Source of the DNA: Akkermansia muciniphila
Lineage (GTDB): Bacteria > Verrucomicrobiota > Verrucomicrobiia > Verrucomicrobiales > DEV007
Direction: 5' to 3'
DNA: 64,000 bases
Assembly: GCA_945883495.1 (NCBI GenBank)
Contig: CAMCXS010000009.1
Coordinates: 35,238-99,237 of the forward strand
The notes below the pieces were generated by a model, which did no database searches, was not told the DNA's origin, and saw only the letters and a list, made by a program, of their open reading frames with translations. Made by a program: the position numbers and the translations under genes. Of the stretch, positions 23,208-31,810 are shown piece after piece (the first letter of the stretch is position 1; each line of letters starts with the position of its first letter).

Positions 23208-24126
23208 ATCCCCAGTCCAGAATCCACGGCATCGTTGCCAAGCTGCAAATCGTAGACGCCAAAACGATTTGAATGGCAGTCGCAGGGTGCCCTCCGTGCA
23301 TCCGGGCCAAAATGATCGGGAACACGGCCGAAGGCATGGCTGCTTGCACCAATAGCACTTGCCTGATTTCCGTAGGAAGCGGCAAATATCGAGTCATCAC
23401 CAGCATTACCAGCGGAATCGCCACCAAACGCATCACGCTTGAGCCCAGTACCGTCCGGGCCTCAAACTTCCACGGCTCCATTCTGGCTTGGGATGCGATC
23501 GCTGCTCCAATCGCGAAAAGCGCGATCGGTACCGCACAAGTCCCGAGCGAGCGAAATGTGCTGAGAATGGGCTGCGGGATCCAGTGTTCGCCACCGAGAT
23601 AATGGAGCGTCAAACCAAGCACGACCGCGAGGCATGGGCCGTTCAACATCGACCGCCAACCTGCCTCCGAGACGCCGCACAGAACCATCACGCCAAGGGT
23701 CCACATGGCGAGTTCCACTCCCATTCCGTGCAAGAACAGCACACCGATCGGACCTTCCCCGTAGAGCGCCACCAATACTGGCAGGGCAATGAATCCATAA
23801 TTCTGGATGGCCGTGACCACGGTGAAGGTGCGTTGGCCTTGCCCCGGTTGGAAGCGTAGCAAACGTGCCGCGGCTCCGCTAAGAATGAGACCGGCCGTGA
23901 CGACGGCAAAGCCGCTGGCGATGGCCCAGGCGACGGTTCCGATTTCCTTGAGGACTGGGTCGCCTATTACTTTGCCCAGGATGAAGGCGGGGAAGAATAA
24001 ATTCAGATTGAGCCGCATTAGGCCGGTCTCCACCGCTGGCTCTAGCCAGCCAAAGCGATGGAACGCCGCCCCAGTGACCACGATGAGGAACACCGGGATA
24101 ATGGCTTGGAAGACTTGGGGGATCAT
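23188..24126 (-). CDS. AEC-family (auxin efflux carrier type) membrane transporter
   Basis: A 312-residue integral membrane protein with about ten hydrophobic segments, the pattern of the AEC family. It has FFPAFILGKVIGDPVL early, AIQNYGFIALPVLVALYG in the middle (N-Y-G-F motif) and LLVQAAMPSAVFPIILARMH near the end. AEC members export small organic anions such as malate. Last gene of a minus-strand run (VanZ-like, TSUP, AEC) after prc. The substrate cannot be told. Confidence 0.88.
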   Translation of the reverse strand: MIPQVFQAIIPVFLIVVTGAAFHRFGWLEPAVETGLMRLNLNLFFPAFILGKVIGDPVLKEIGTVAWAIASGFAVVTAGLILSGAAARLLRFQPGQGQRTFTVVTAIQNYGFIALPVLVALYGEGPIGVLFLHGMGVELAMWTLGVMVLCGVSEAGWRSMLNGPCLAVVLGLTLHYLGGEHWIPQPILSTFRSLGTCAVPIALFAIGAAIASQARMEPWKFEARTVLGSSVMRLVAIPLVMLVMTRYLPLPTEIRQVLLVQAAMPSAVFPIILARMHGGHPATAIQIVLASTICSLATMPWILDWGSRWLGL

Positions 24127-24153
24127 GGGGCGGTGACCCGTTGAAGCCAGTGC

Positions 24154-24903
24154 TCAGGCGGCGAAGATCGCGTACTTGAGCCCAAGAATGCCAACGAGCA
24201 GAAAGACGCCTGTGCGCAACTTTGCTTGATCTGCGCGGGTCAGAAAATGCCCGCCGGCCACGATGCCGGCCAGAGTGGCAGGGGTGGTCCAGAGGAGCAG
24301 CTTCAGGACTTGTGTGTCGAAGAACCCGTTTGAGCCCATCAGCAACATCCGGTAGCCTGCGCCCGCGACGAAAACGACCTGGAGGGTCGCCACGATCTGG
24401 GACTTGCTCCAGCCCTGGCTGTAGGCGTAGGCAACCACGGGAGGCCCACCGATGTTAAAGGCGCCGCCGAAAAATCCGCCGGCCAAGCCGAACGGAACCG
24501 CAAGACGCTTGTGAATGGCGAAGATCGCGTCCTTTCGAATCGCCTGAACGAGGTCGAACGCTGAGAATATGACGAGGACCACGCCGAAGAGGCGGATGAA
24601 CCATTGCCCTTCAAGGTTCGCCTTCATGAAGTGAAAGCCGAGATAGGTTCCAATGAGTGTCCCGAGAGTCAGTCCGAGCGCAGGGCGGATCGAGAATTCG
24701 CCACCGTGTCGCTTGAGTAGCACAAACGGAATGAGGATTGAGTTCACCGCGACCAGGGTGACGCACGATTTCCAGTCCTGGCTCAGCATCGGGAGAAAAG
24801 CCATGCCGACGATGGCAAAGCCGAATCCAGTGAGGCCCTGGATGAAGCCGGCGGCGGCGAGGACGACTCCAATCCCTACGACTTGGAATACATCGGCGCT
24901 CAT
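24154..24903 (-). CDS. TauE/SafE (TSUP) family membrane protein
   Basis: A 249-residue protein with seven or eight hydrophobic helices. GFIQGLTGFGFAIVGMAFLP at the N-terminus and GGFFGGAFNIGGPPVVAYAY in the second half are the duplicated family motifs. TSUP proteins are thought to export sulfoacetate, sulfite or related anions. Its ATG overlaps the TGA of the VanZ-like gene by four bases (ATGA), a sign of translational coupling. Confidence 0.9.
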   Translation of the reverse strand: MSADVFQVVGIGVVLAAAGFIQGLTGFGFAIVGMAFLPMLSQDWKSCVTLVAVNSILIPFVLLKRHGGEFSIRPALGLTLGTLIGTYLGFHFMKANLEGQWFIRLFGVVLVIFSAFDLVQAIRKDAIFAIHKRLAVPFGLAGGFFGGAFNIGGPPVVAYAYSQGWSKSQIVATLQVVFVAGAGYRMLLMGSNGFFDTQVLKLLLWTTPATLAGIVAGGHFLTRADQAKLRTGVFLLVGILGLKYAIFAA

Positions 24904-25277
24904 CGGGCGAGGCTGGTCGTGCGTTTCCGGGCGGTGGTAAGGGAGTAGATACCCCAGGCCAAGAAGATGCCGATCAAATTGGCCAACGTATCCTCAAACT
25001 CGGAGCTTCGGAGCGGCACAAAGCTTTGGCCTATTTCCATTAGGATGCCCCAAGTGAAGAGAAACCCAGCGATGGCTCGGGGATGTCCGCGGAAAGCGAA
25101 CATACCTGTGATCGCAAGAATGGTGTAGGCCGTAGCATGCTTGACCTTGTCCGACACGCCGGAAACAGGCGTGTGCGTGCCGCTAGCCAAGGACAACCAC
25201 GTGAGCAGCGCAAGGCCGCACAGGAAGGCGGCTTTGAGCAGCAGGTCAGCCGTGGACTGCAATCTCGGGCCGGGCAT
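24900..25277 (-). CDS. VanZ-like membrane protein
   Basis: A 125-residue protein with four hydrophobic segments and the VanZ-like pattern SDKVKHATAYTILAI (conserved D-K-x-x-H), then GILMEIGQSFVPLRSSEFED and TLANLIGI (conserved E-x-x-Q and D-x-x-x-N). The ATG at 25277 is preferred over an upstream TTG. VanZ proteins confer low teicoplanin resistance in enterococci; the general role is unknown. It lies 60 bases after prc on the same strand. Confidence 0.85.
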   Translation of the reverse strand: MPGPRLQSTADLLLKAAFLCGLALLTWLSLASGTHTPVSGVSDKVKHATAYTILAITGMFAFRGHPRAIAGFLFTWGILMEIGQSFVPLRSSEFEDTLANLIGIFLAWGIYSLTTARKRTTSLAR

Positions 25278-25337
25278 AATCGGCACGACGCTGCACGCAT
25301 TCCAGGCAGCCCGCAACTTGCATGTCCAGAGAGTCGC

Positions 25338-27656
25338 TTAATTCGGGCTGGGAGCCGCTGGCGTCGTGGGCGTATCGGCCAAGCGCGGGAGCGGATTGCG
25401 AGTCAGCTGAATCAAATCTTGAAGGGTGGTGATCGCTTCGCGCTTGACGTGATTCATCGCGTGAGGGGGCTCGAGGGCGCGCTCTTCCGCCGTCCGTTCC
25501 TTCCGGACGCCGGTGAACATGCCGCTGAGTTCCTGATCTGAAATTTCGGAGAGCAGGCGCAGCTTTTCGTTCGCGAGGTCGTCCAGTGTGAGGCTGTACA
25601 CGGAAAACAGCCCCTTTTCCGATTCCCTGAGCTTGGTATACCGAGTCTTCATTTCCTCGGTTCGAGCCTTGGACTTGGCATCTTGCTCCTTGATTTCCGC
25701 GATGCGGACTTCCTTATTTAGCGAAAGGGAGTTCTGCTCCTTGCGCTTTTGGAACCGGGCGATCTCCTCTTTCACCCATTTGAAGTCTGGATCGGCGGCG
25801 ACGCGCTCCTTAGAACGGCGAGCCAATTCCTCGATCGGCAGAGGCGTTTTTTCAAACAGCACGAAGTTCTGGCTTTTGATCTCATCGTAAGGGAGCGAAT
25901 TCTTCATGGAGAGTTCGCCGATCTCCATCACTTCCGTGATCGACGGAAGATGGATGTCAGGGATCACTCCTTTGCCCTGGGTTGACCCGCCTGCAATCCG
26001 GTAAAATTTCTGAATGGTCAGCTTCAAAGCGCCTTCCTCGTTGTTGTTCCCACCTGGAATGAGAAGGTTGAATTGATTGGTCGTTACCGGAAGAAGCTGT
26101 TGCACCGTCCCTTTGCCGAAGGTCGATTGCTCGCCGACGATGACCGCGCGGTTGTAGTCCTGGAGGGCGGCGGCGAGGATCTCACTGGCAGAAGCACTTG
26201 ATTTGCTCGTCAGCACCACCAGCGGACCTGAGTAAACCGGCTCTGGAGTGCGCGACGCCTTGACGTCCCGGTTTTCTCGGCTGTCCCGGGACTGCACCAC
26301 GGGGCCACGAGGGATGAAAAGACCGGTCAGATTGATTGCCTCTTCCAGGGATCCACCGCCGTTCTGGGTCAGATCGAGAATTAAGCCGTCGATACCCTCC
26401 TTCATCAGGCGAGCCAAGAGCCGTTCCGTGTCCTTGGTCACGCTGGTTTGGCCAGTGTCCATGTCGCTATAGAAGGACGGAAGATCGATCCAGCCCAAGC
26501 GAAGCTGTTTGCCGTCCGCGTCCTTGGTCTCAATCAGTTCGGCTCGTGCCAAGCTTTCCTTCAGTTCCACGCGGTTCCGCTTGATTAGAATATCGACGGT
26601 TTCGGATGGATCTTTGCCGTTTGGAATGACTCGCAGCCGAACCACGGAGCCTCGCTTTCCGCGAATCAGATCGACGATCTTCTGCAGCTTCATGTGCAGG
26701 ATGTCTTGCATCTCTCCGCTAGGGCCTTGGCCGACGTGCGTGATGCGGTCTCCGACCTGCAACTCGCCAGCAGTCTGTGCAGGACCTCCAACAACCAAGC
26801 CCTTGATTTCGGCGTGGCCGGTATCCGTCGTGCTCAGTAACGCGCCGATTCCGTCGAGCGACTTCTGCATGGAGATGCGGAAATTGTCATACTCCGACTG
26901 GGTGAAATACTCCGAGTGGGGGTCATAGGCGTGGGCCAATGCCTTGAGAAAGAAACCGACGATTTCTTCCGGGGAGTTCTCGTTGATTGACTCCAGAATG
27001 CGGTCGTAACGCTTGGCGACGATCTCCTTGGGGTTCTTCGGCGTGCCATCGGCATTCTTTTGTGATTCGTCTTCCGGTTCCTCCTCGGCGGCGGCATTCT
27101 TGTTCGGGATTTCCGCGCGCAGCACCTCTTGAAGAAGTTCGTTCTCGATCATGCGCGACCAAAGTTCGTCCGCAGCCGCCTCATCCGTCGGCCACTTCGC
27201 GTCTTTCCTGCTCACCTCGATTGTGGCCTTTGAGTCAAAGGTGAACTCCTTGGTCTTGATCAACTCCTGAACCTTGGCGACGCGGGCAGAGACTCGCTCT
27301 TTGTAGATGTTGTAGATGTCCTCAGCGGCCCCGACGTTTTGCATGAGCAGCAAGTCGTCCAGTTTGTCCCGATACTTCGTGTTGATCAGATCGATATCGC
27401 TCTGGAGGAAGTACATGCGTCCCATGTCCAGAAACTCCAAGTAGTTGTCGAGCATGTCGCTGGACACCTTGTCGTTGACCGGTTGGTCGTTGTAGTGTTC
27501 GTGCTGGAGGAGATTGGCGACTTTGGCGGCGACTTGGCCGAAGTTGGCGCCCTCGCGAGCACTGAGCCTTTCTGAAAGCAGCAGAGCTGGGCCAGCAAGG
27601 GCCAGGAGAAAGACGGTACGAAGGTGGAAAGGAAGGCTTCCGCGTTGCTTGGCCAT
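25338..27656 (-). CDS. prc: C-terminal processing (tail-specific) protease, S41 family
   Basis: A 772-residue exported protease. The N-terminus has a signal peptide (from MAKQRGSLPFHLRTVFLLAL). Residues ~50-240 are the helical Prc N-terminal region. A PDZ domain follows (~270-350; IKGLVVGGPAQTAGELQVGD). The S41 core has the catalytic Ser in SKSSASASEI (about 485) and the Lys in STFGKGTVQQL (about 515). The C-terminal part is a Lys/Glu-rich helical extension (DUF3340-like). The length fits Prc rather than the shorter CtpA. It trims or degrades periplasmic proteins by their C-termini. The start at 27656 puts the signal peptide first. Confidence 0.92.
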   Translation of the reverse strand: MAKQRGSLPFHLRTVFLLALAGPALLLSERLSAREGANFGQVAAKVANLLQHEHYNDQPVNDKVSSDMLDNYLEFLDMGRMYFLQSDIDLINTKYRDKLDDLLLMQNVGAAEDIYNIYKERVSARVAKVQELIKTKEFTFDSKATIEVSRKDAKWPTDEAAADELWSRMIENELLQEVLRAEIPNKNAAAEEEPEDESQKNADGTPKNPKEIVAKRYDRILESINENSPEEIVGFFLKALAHAYDPHSEYFTQSEYDNFRISMQKSLDGIGALLSTTDTGHAEIKGLVVGGPAQTAGELQVGDRITHVGQGPSGEMQDILHMKLQKIVDLIRGKRGSVVRLRVIPNGKDPSETVDILIKRNRVELKESLARAELIETKDADGKQLRLGWIDLPSFYSDMDTGQTSVTKDTERLLARLMKEGIDGLILDLTQNGGGSLEEAINLTGLFIPRGPVVQSRDSRENRDVKASRTPEPVYSGPLVVLTSKSSASASEILAAALQDYNRAVIVGEQSTFGKGTVQQLLPVTTNQFNLLIPGGNNNEEGALKLTIQKFYRIAGGSTQGKGVIPDIHLPSITEVMEIGELSMKNSLPYDEIKSQNFVLFEKTPLPIEELARRSKERVAADPDFKWVKEEIARFQKRKEQNSLSLNKEVRIAEIKEQDAKSKARTEEMKTRYTKLRESEKGLFSVYSLTLDDLANEKLRLLSEISDQELSGMFTGVRKERTAEERALEPPHAMNHVKREAITTLQDLIQLTRNPLPRLADTPTTPAAPSPN

Positions 27657-27785
27657 GAGATCGTTCCTAGATGGAGTGGTTGAGGCGTTCTGGGGATGAA
27701 GGCCGGTGGAAAACCTACACGGCCGGTTCATGTTTGACACGCTTTTTCCGATTGAAATTCACGGATGGACGGCGGATGTCCCTCC

Positions 27786-28421
27786 ATGGTGCGCGTTTAC
27801 TCCCATTGTGGGGGATTCACTCAGACAAACGGATACGTCGTCGCCTCAGATTCTGGTGCATGCGTGGCGATTGATGCTCCAGGCGGGATGGCGGAGTGGT
27901 TGGCGGAGGATGGATTGCGCCCGACGCTGCTGCTTCTGACTCACGCGCATTTCGACCACGTTACGGAGGCGGCGCGAGTCAAAGTCGAGGCGGGCTGCCA
28001 GGTCCAGGCATTTGCCGCTCCGAATCCTGATTTGACTCTGGAAGCTGCCTATGCCGGCATGGGGATTCGGGTGGTTCCTTACGAAGTTGACGAACCGGTC
28101 ACCGGCGGTGGCGTCATCCCTGTGGGGGATTTGCGCTTCGAGTGTTTCCATGTGCCCGGGCACTCACCGGACAGCATCTGCTTTTATCTTCCGCCGAGCG
28201 AGCCCAATAGCAGGCCGATGTTGTTTGGCGGAGACGTGCTCTTCCAGGGGAGCATCGGGCGAACCGACTTTCCGCATGGCGATCACGATTTGCTGCTCCA
28301 GGGAATTCGGGACCAGCTCTTCGGGTTGCCAGATGATACCGTCGTTTTCCCTGGGCACGGTCCCGCTACTTCGATCGGCATCGAGAAACAGACGAACCCT
28401 TACGTGAGGCTTCGCGGGTAA
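27786..28421 (+). CDS. Metallo-beta-lactamase-fold hydrolase (glyoxalase II-like)
   Basis: A 211-residue enzyme. The zinc motifs are THAHFDHV (H-x-H-x-D-H), VPGHSPDS, GDVLFQGSIGRTDF and VFPGHGPATS, in the order seen in glyoxalase II-like hydrolases. The short length, without the C-terminal substrate-binding helices of true glyoxalase II, fits the YcbL group. The ATG at 27786 gives MVRVYSHCGGFTQTNGYVV. Another in-frame ATG is at 27765. It is divergent from prc and convergent with ssb. Confidence 0.9.
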   Translation: MVRVYSHCGGFTQTNGYVVASDSGACVAIDAPGGMAEWLAEDGLRPTLLLLTHAHFDHVTEAARVKVEAGCQVQAFAAPNPDLTLEAAYAGMGIRVVPYEVDEPVTGGGVIPVGDLRFECFHVPGHSPDSICFYLPPSEPNSRPMLFGGDVLFQGSIGRTDFPHGDHDLLLQGIRDQLFGLPDDTVVFPGHGPATSIGIEKQTNPYVRLRG

Positions 28422-28440
28422 GAAGGCGGGGTTCCCGCGA

Positions 28441-28959
28441 TCAGAATGGAATGTCGTCGCCCTCGTCGGGGAGGGGGCCAGGGCTGTGGCTCGGTGCGGG
28501 ACGTGGGGGGGGCGAAGAATACGACTGACCACCGCCGCCTCCGCTATTGTAAGAGCCTCCGCCTCCGCCGTAGGAGCCTCCACCACCTCCATAAGATTCG
28601 CCGCCGCCACCGCCGCCTTCGTTGCGGCCTCCGAGGAACTGCATGGCTTCTCCGACCACGGTCAGCTTGTTGCGGTTTTGACCGGTGGTTTTGTCCTGCC
28701 AACTCTCCAACTGCAGGCGTCCTTCGATGAACACTGGGCGTCCCTTTTTCAGATATTGCCCGGCCAGCTCAGCGGTTTTGCCCCAAAGAGTGACATCGAC
28801 AAACGTCGTTTCTTCCCGGCGGTCACCACCCTCGCCCCCCGAAACAATCCGGTTCACAGCCAAGCCGATTTCAGTCACGGCGGTCCCCTTTGGGGTGTAA
28901 CGCACTTCCGGGTCCCTGGTCAGGTTCCCGATCAGCATCACTTTGTTCAACGAAGCCAT
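28441..28959 (-). CDS. ssb: Single-stranded DNA-binding protein
   Basis: A 172-residue SSB with an OB fold at residues 1-110 (SLNKVMLIGNLTRDPEVRYT, FVDVTLWGKTAELAGQYLKK, VFIEGRLQLESW). A Gly-rich linker with repeated GGGGGSYGGG follows. The acidic tail DEGDDIPF is the usual protein-docking tip. It is last in the ribosomal operon, about 80 bases after rpsF, as in many bacteria. Confidence 0.97.
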   Translation of the reverse strand: MASLNKVMLIGNLTRDPEVRYTPKGTAVTEIGLAVNRIVSGGEGGDRREETTFVDVTLWGKTAELAGQYLKKGRPVFIEGRLQLESWQDKTTGQNRNKLTVVGEAMQFLGGRNEGGGGGGESYGGGGGSYGGGGGSYNSGGGGGQSYSSPPPRPAPSHSPGPLPDEGDDIPF

Positions 28960-29038
28960 TTCTCTACCTACCCCTTCTGGGCGGGGTTGGCTACTGTTTT
29001 GTTACAAAGTGAGGGCGGTTTGCCAGCTTGCGCGCCGT

Positions 29039-29335
29039 TTATTCGGCCACTCGCTGGTAGGATTGCAGGTAAATGTCTGGATTGATGCGGAGCCGTCCAC
29101 GGACCTTGGCGATGGAGGTCGGCTCAGCCTTAAAGAAGTAGTTCACGTAGTAGCCAGACTTCTTTTTCCGGGCGTTGTAGGCGAAGTCCCGCTTTCCGAT
29201 CCGGTCGATCTTTTCCAGCTTGGCGCCTTCTTCTTCCATCTCGCGGCCCACCGCGTTGATTTTCTCATCGATGCCTTCTTCACCTTGGAGGTTCAGCACG
29301 ATGATTGCTTCGTAGTCTCTTTTCTGCTCACTCAT
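29039..29335 (-). CDS. rpsF: 30S ribosomal protein S6
   Basis: A 98-residue S6. It begins with YEAIIVLNLQGEEGIDEKIN and has KIDRIGKRDFAYNARKKKSG and YVNYFFKAEP, the family core. The start overlaps the end of pth by eight bases, so translation is likely coupled. It is followed by ssb; rpsR and rplI are not seen next to it here. Confidence 0.95.
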   Translation of the reverse strand: MSEQKRDYEAIIVLNLQGEEGIDEKINAVGREMEEEGAKLEKIDRIGKRDFAYNARKKKSGYYVNYFFKAEPTSIAKVRGRLRINPDIYLQSYQRVAE

Positions 29336-30050
29336 GATCTTGGTTCTTGGTCTGATTGGTTGGTAAAGGATTCGCTTCCGGCACCGGCTTAGTGGCGGGT
29401 TCCGCTTTCGCGGGCTTCTTGGACGCGGGTTTGGGCTTGGCCGCCGTCTCTGGATCTTGGTTGAAGCGGTTCATGGCCACCCCCAATCCAGATTCGAGCA
29501 CGCATCGTAGGGCGGTAACGGAATCGTGCAGCGTTTTTTCCAAGGTTTCCGCTTCGGCGCGCGAAAACTGCCCCAAGACGAAATCCGCCAGATCCGCCTC
29601 GGTCCGTTTGCCGTCGATGCCCACCTTGAGCCGGGGAAAATCCGGCGAGCCCAATTCGCTGATCATCGATTTGATGCCGTTGTGCCCGCCAGCACTGCCG
29701 GAGGCGCGGAGCCGGATCCGGCCCAGTGGCAGGGAGACATCGTCAAAGACGGCGAGAATCTCCGGGGACGCCATTTTGTAAAAGGAGGCCACTTTGGAGA
29801 CGGAGCGGCCACTCAAATTCATAAAGGTCTGCGGCTTGATGAACCAGGCATCTCCGACTCGTGCGATGCGGCAGTCCCAGCGTTTTTCCGTGGACCAAGA
29901 CTCCCCGGCGGCCGCCACAAAACGCTCCACGATCATGAAACCGACGTTGTGGCGGGTATCCACGTAGGCGGGGCCTGGGTTTCCGAGACCCGCCACCAGC
30001 CTGATTTTGGCGGCGCCGCTCTCGGCAACATGTTGGGATTCCCCGCCCAC
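29328..30050 (-). CDS. pth: Peptidyl-tRNA hydrolase
   Basis: A 240-residue enzyme that frees tRNA from stalled peptidyl-tRNA. It has RLVAGLGNPGPAYVDTRHNV, with the catalytic His in TRHNVGF, then FIKPQTFMNLSGRSV, VFDDVSLPLGRIRLRASGSA and GGHNGIKSMISELGS. It is longer than usual (about 190) because of a Lys/Pro/Ala-rich tail after residue 195. The start is a GTG, eight bases after the rplY stop. Confidence 0.95.
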   Translation of the reverse strand: MGGESQHVAESGAAKIRLVAGLGNPGPAYVDTRHNVGFMIVERFVAAAGESWSTEKRWDCRIARVGDAWFIKPQTFMNLSGRSVSKVASFYKMASPEILAVFDDVSLPLGRIRLRASGSAGGHNGIKSMISELGSPDFPRLKVGIDGKRTEADLADFVLGQFSRAEAETLEKTLHDSVTALRCVLESGLGVAMNRFNQDPETAAKPKPASKKPAKAEPATKPVPEANPLPTNQTKNQDHE

Positions 30051-30058
30051 GGCGTGGA

Positions 30059-30649
30059 TCAGGCGGCTCCGGCCTGCTTGGTCGTGCGGGTCTCAGCGAT
30101 CAAGGCGATGACGACCTTGGCGCCAGTAGTGGGAGCCACACCGTTAGGGAACTTCACCTCACCGACGTGGAGGGCTTGGCCCATGGCCAGATCCGTGACG
30201 TCGAACGTGAGGCTTTCCGGAAGATCCTTGGGCAAGCAGCGGACTTCAAGCTGGTGGACTTGGTGGTCGAGGAGACCTCCCTGCTTGACCCCGACGGGCT
30301 CGCCCGAGAGATAGACCGGCACCGTTGCCCGGATTTCTTCGTCCTCGCGCACCGCTTGGAAGTCGATGTGGGTAATGGCCCGGCTAAGGGTGTTGTGCTG
30401 GACGGCTTGGATCAGGACCAGCTTGTTCTTGTCCTTGGCGCCTTCGACCACCAGGTCCACGAGCACGTTTTCGCTCGATGCGTGGGCCAAAAGATCGGTG
30501 ATCTCCTTGGCGTTGACCTGCACTGGGTAATTCCGCTGGCCACCTCCGTAGATCACACCGGGGACGATGCCTTGGCGGCGCAATTTCTTCACCGTTGCTG
30601 AGCCGGTGCCTTCGCGAACTTCCGCTTTGAGCTTGAAATGAATGGACAT
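30059..30649 (-). CDS. rplY: 50S ribosomal protein L25/general stress protein Ctc
   Basis: A 196-residue L25 of the long TL5/Ctc type. The N-terminal 5S-rRNA-binding domain has GSATVKKLRRQGIVPGVIYG and NTLSRAITHIDFQAVREDEE. A C-terminal beta domain follows, with VYLSGEPVGVKQGGLLDHQV and LPESLTFDVTDLAMGQALHV. It sits between prs and pth, the conserved gene order. Confidence 0.95.
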   Translation of the reverse strand: MSIHFKLKAEVREGTGSATVKKLRRQGIVPGVIYGGGQRNYPVQVNAKEITDLLAHASSENVLVDLVVEGAKDKNKLVLIQAVQHNTLSRAITHIDFQAVREDEEIRATVPVYLSGEPVGVKQGGLLDHQVHQLEVRCLPKDLPESLTFDVTDLAMGQALHVGEVKFPNGVAPTTGAKVVIALIAETRTTKQAGAA

Positions 30650-30723
30650 GGAGCCGTGCAGTAAAAAGATTGAGGGGAGACGACGGGCGGGATGCCCCTA
30701 CCTCCGCAAAAAGGGCGGGCAGA

Positions 30724-31686
30724 TTATGCCTGGCCTCCAGAAATGTCAAAAAGAGAAGTTACGGATTGATTGCCCGCGATGCGATTGATCGCTTCCGCCA
30801 GCAGGTCGTCGATTCCAAGGGTCGTCACCTTGTCCCCTTTCGCCTGTGGGGTGCTGTCGGTGCAAATGAGTTCCTGCACCACGGACTTCGCCAAACGCTC
30901 CCGCCCGAGTTCCCCGAGAACGGCGTGAGAAACGACCGCCCGGATCTCTTGGGCGCCGTGCGCGCGCAACAGTTGCGCTGCTTGATCGATGGTCCCGAAC
31001 GTCTCCGTAAGGTCATCCACGATGAGGATATTGCGGTCCTTGACGTCGCCGATCAGTTCGACTGCCTCGACTTCCGTCGCGCTGACGCGGCGTTTGCCGA
31101 CGATCGCCATCGGGATTTCCAGGGCGCGAGAATAGGCATGGGTCATTTTGAGATTCCCCACGTCTGGCGAGACCACGACCCAGTTCTCCTTATTTAGATT
31201 CTGCTTCCGCAGATACTTCAGGACCACCGGCATGGCGTAGAGATGATCCACTGGGATGTCGAAGAAGCCTTGGATCTGGCCGGCGTGCAAATCCATCGTC
31301 AGGACGCGCTGGATTCCTGAGGCCACGAGAAGGTTGGCCACCAATTTGGCGGTGATCGGCACCCGCGGCTGGTCTTTGCGGTCCTGGCGGGCGTAGCCGA
31401 AGAATGGCAGCACTGCGGTGATCCGCTCGGCGCTGGCCCGGCGTGCGGCATCGACCATGATGAAAAGCTCCATCAAATGGTGGTTTGTCGGCGGGCTGGT
31501 CGGCTGAACGATGTAAACGTCACATCCCCGGATGTTTTCGTTAATCTTCACGAAGGTTTCTCCGTCGGGAAAGGTCGTGACCAAGACGTCCGTCCGGGAA
31601 CTGCCGAGGCGGGCACAGATGCGATCGCAGAGGCCCGGGTGGGCGGATCCGCTGAGAATGCGTAGGTTCGAGGGATTTGCTTCCAT
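30724..31686 (-). CDS. prs: Ribose-phosphate pyrophosphokinase
   Basis: A 320-residue PRPP synthase that makes PRPP from ribose 5-phosphate and ATP for nucleotide, His and Trp synthesis. It contains LRILSGSAHPGLCDRICARL, FPDGETFVKINENIRGCDVY, the flexible-loop PFFGYARQDRKDQPR, the MDLHAGQIQGFFDIPVDHLY block, and the PRPP-binding ILIVDDLTETFGTI. The ATG at 31686 gives the normal N-terminus; the frame is open upstream to 31812 but without homology. First gene of prs-rplY-pth-rpsF-ssb. Confidence 0.96.
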   Translation of the reverse strand: MEANPSNLRILSGSAHPGLCDRICARLGSSRTDVLVTTFPDGETFVKINENIRGCDVYIVQPTSPPTNHHLMELFIMVDAARRASAERITAVLPFFGYARQDRKDQPRVPITAKLVANLLVASGIQRVLTMDLHAGQIQGFFDIPVDHLYAMPVVLKYLRKQNLNKENWVVVSPDVGNLKMTHAYSRALEIPMAIVGKRRVSATEVEAVELIGDVKDRNILIVDDLTETFGTIDQAAQLLRAHGAQEIRAVVSHAVLGELGRERLAKSVVQELICTDSTPQAKGDKVTTLGIDDLLAEAINRIAGNQSVTSLFDISGGQA

Positions 31687-31810
31687 CCAGGGGCGCGGTC
31701 CGAAGGCGGGCCGGAAGCCGATGAAAGAAGGGAGATTACCGGCTTCTGCAACGAATTTCGTGGATTGTCCCCAAGTTGCGGCCCTCCCGGCACTGTGGTA
31801 GGTGGCGATC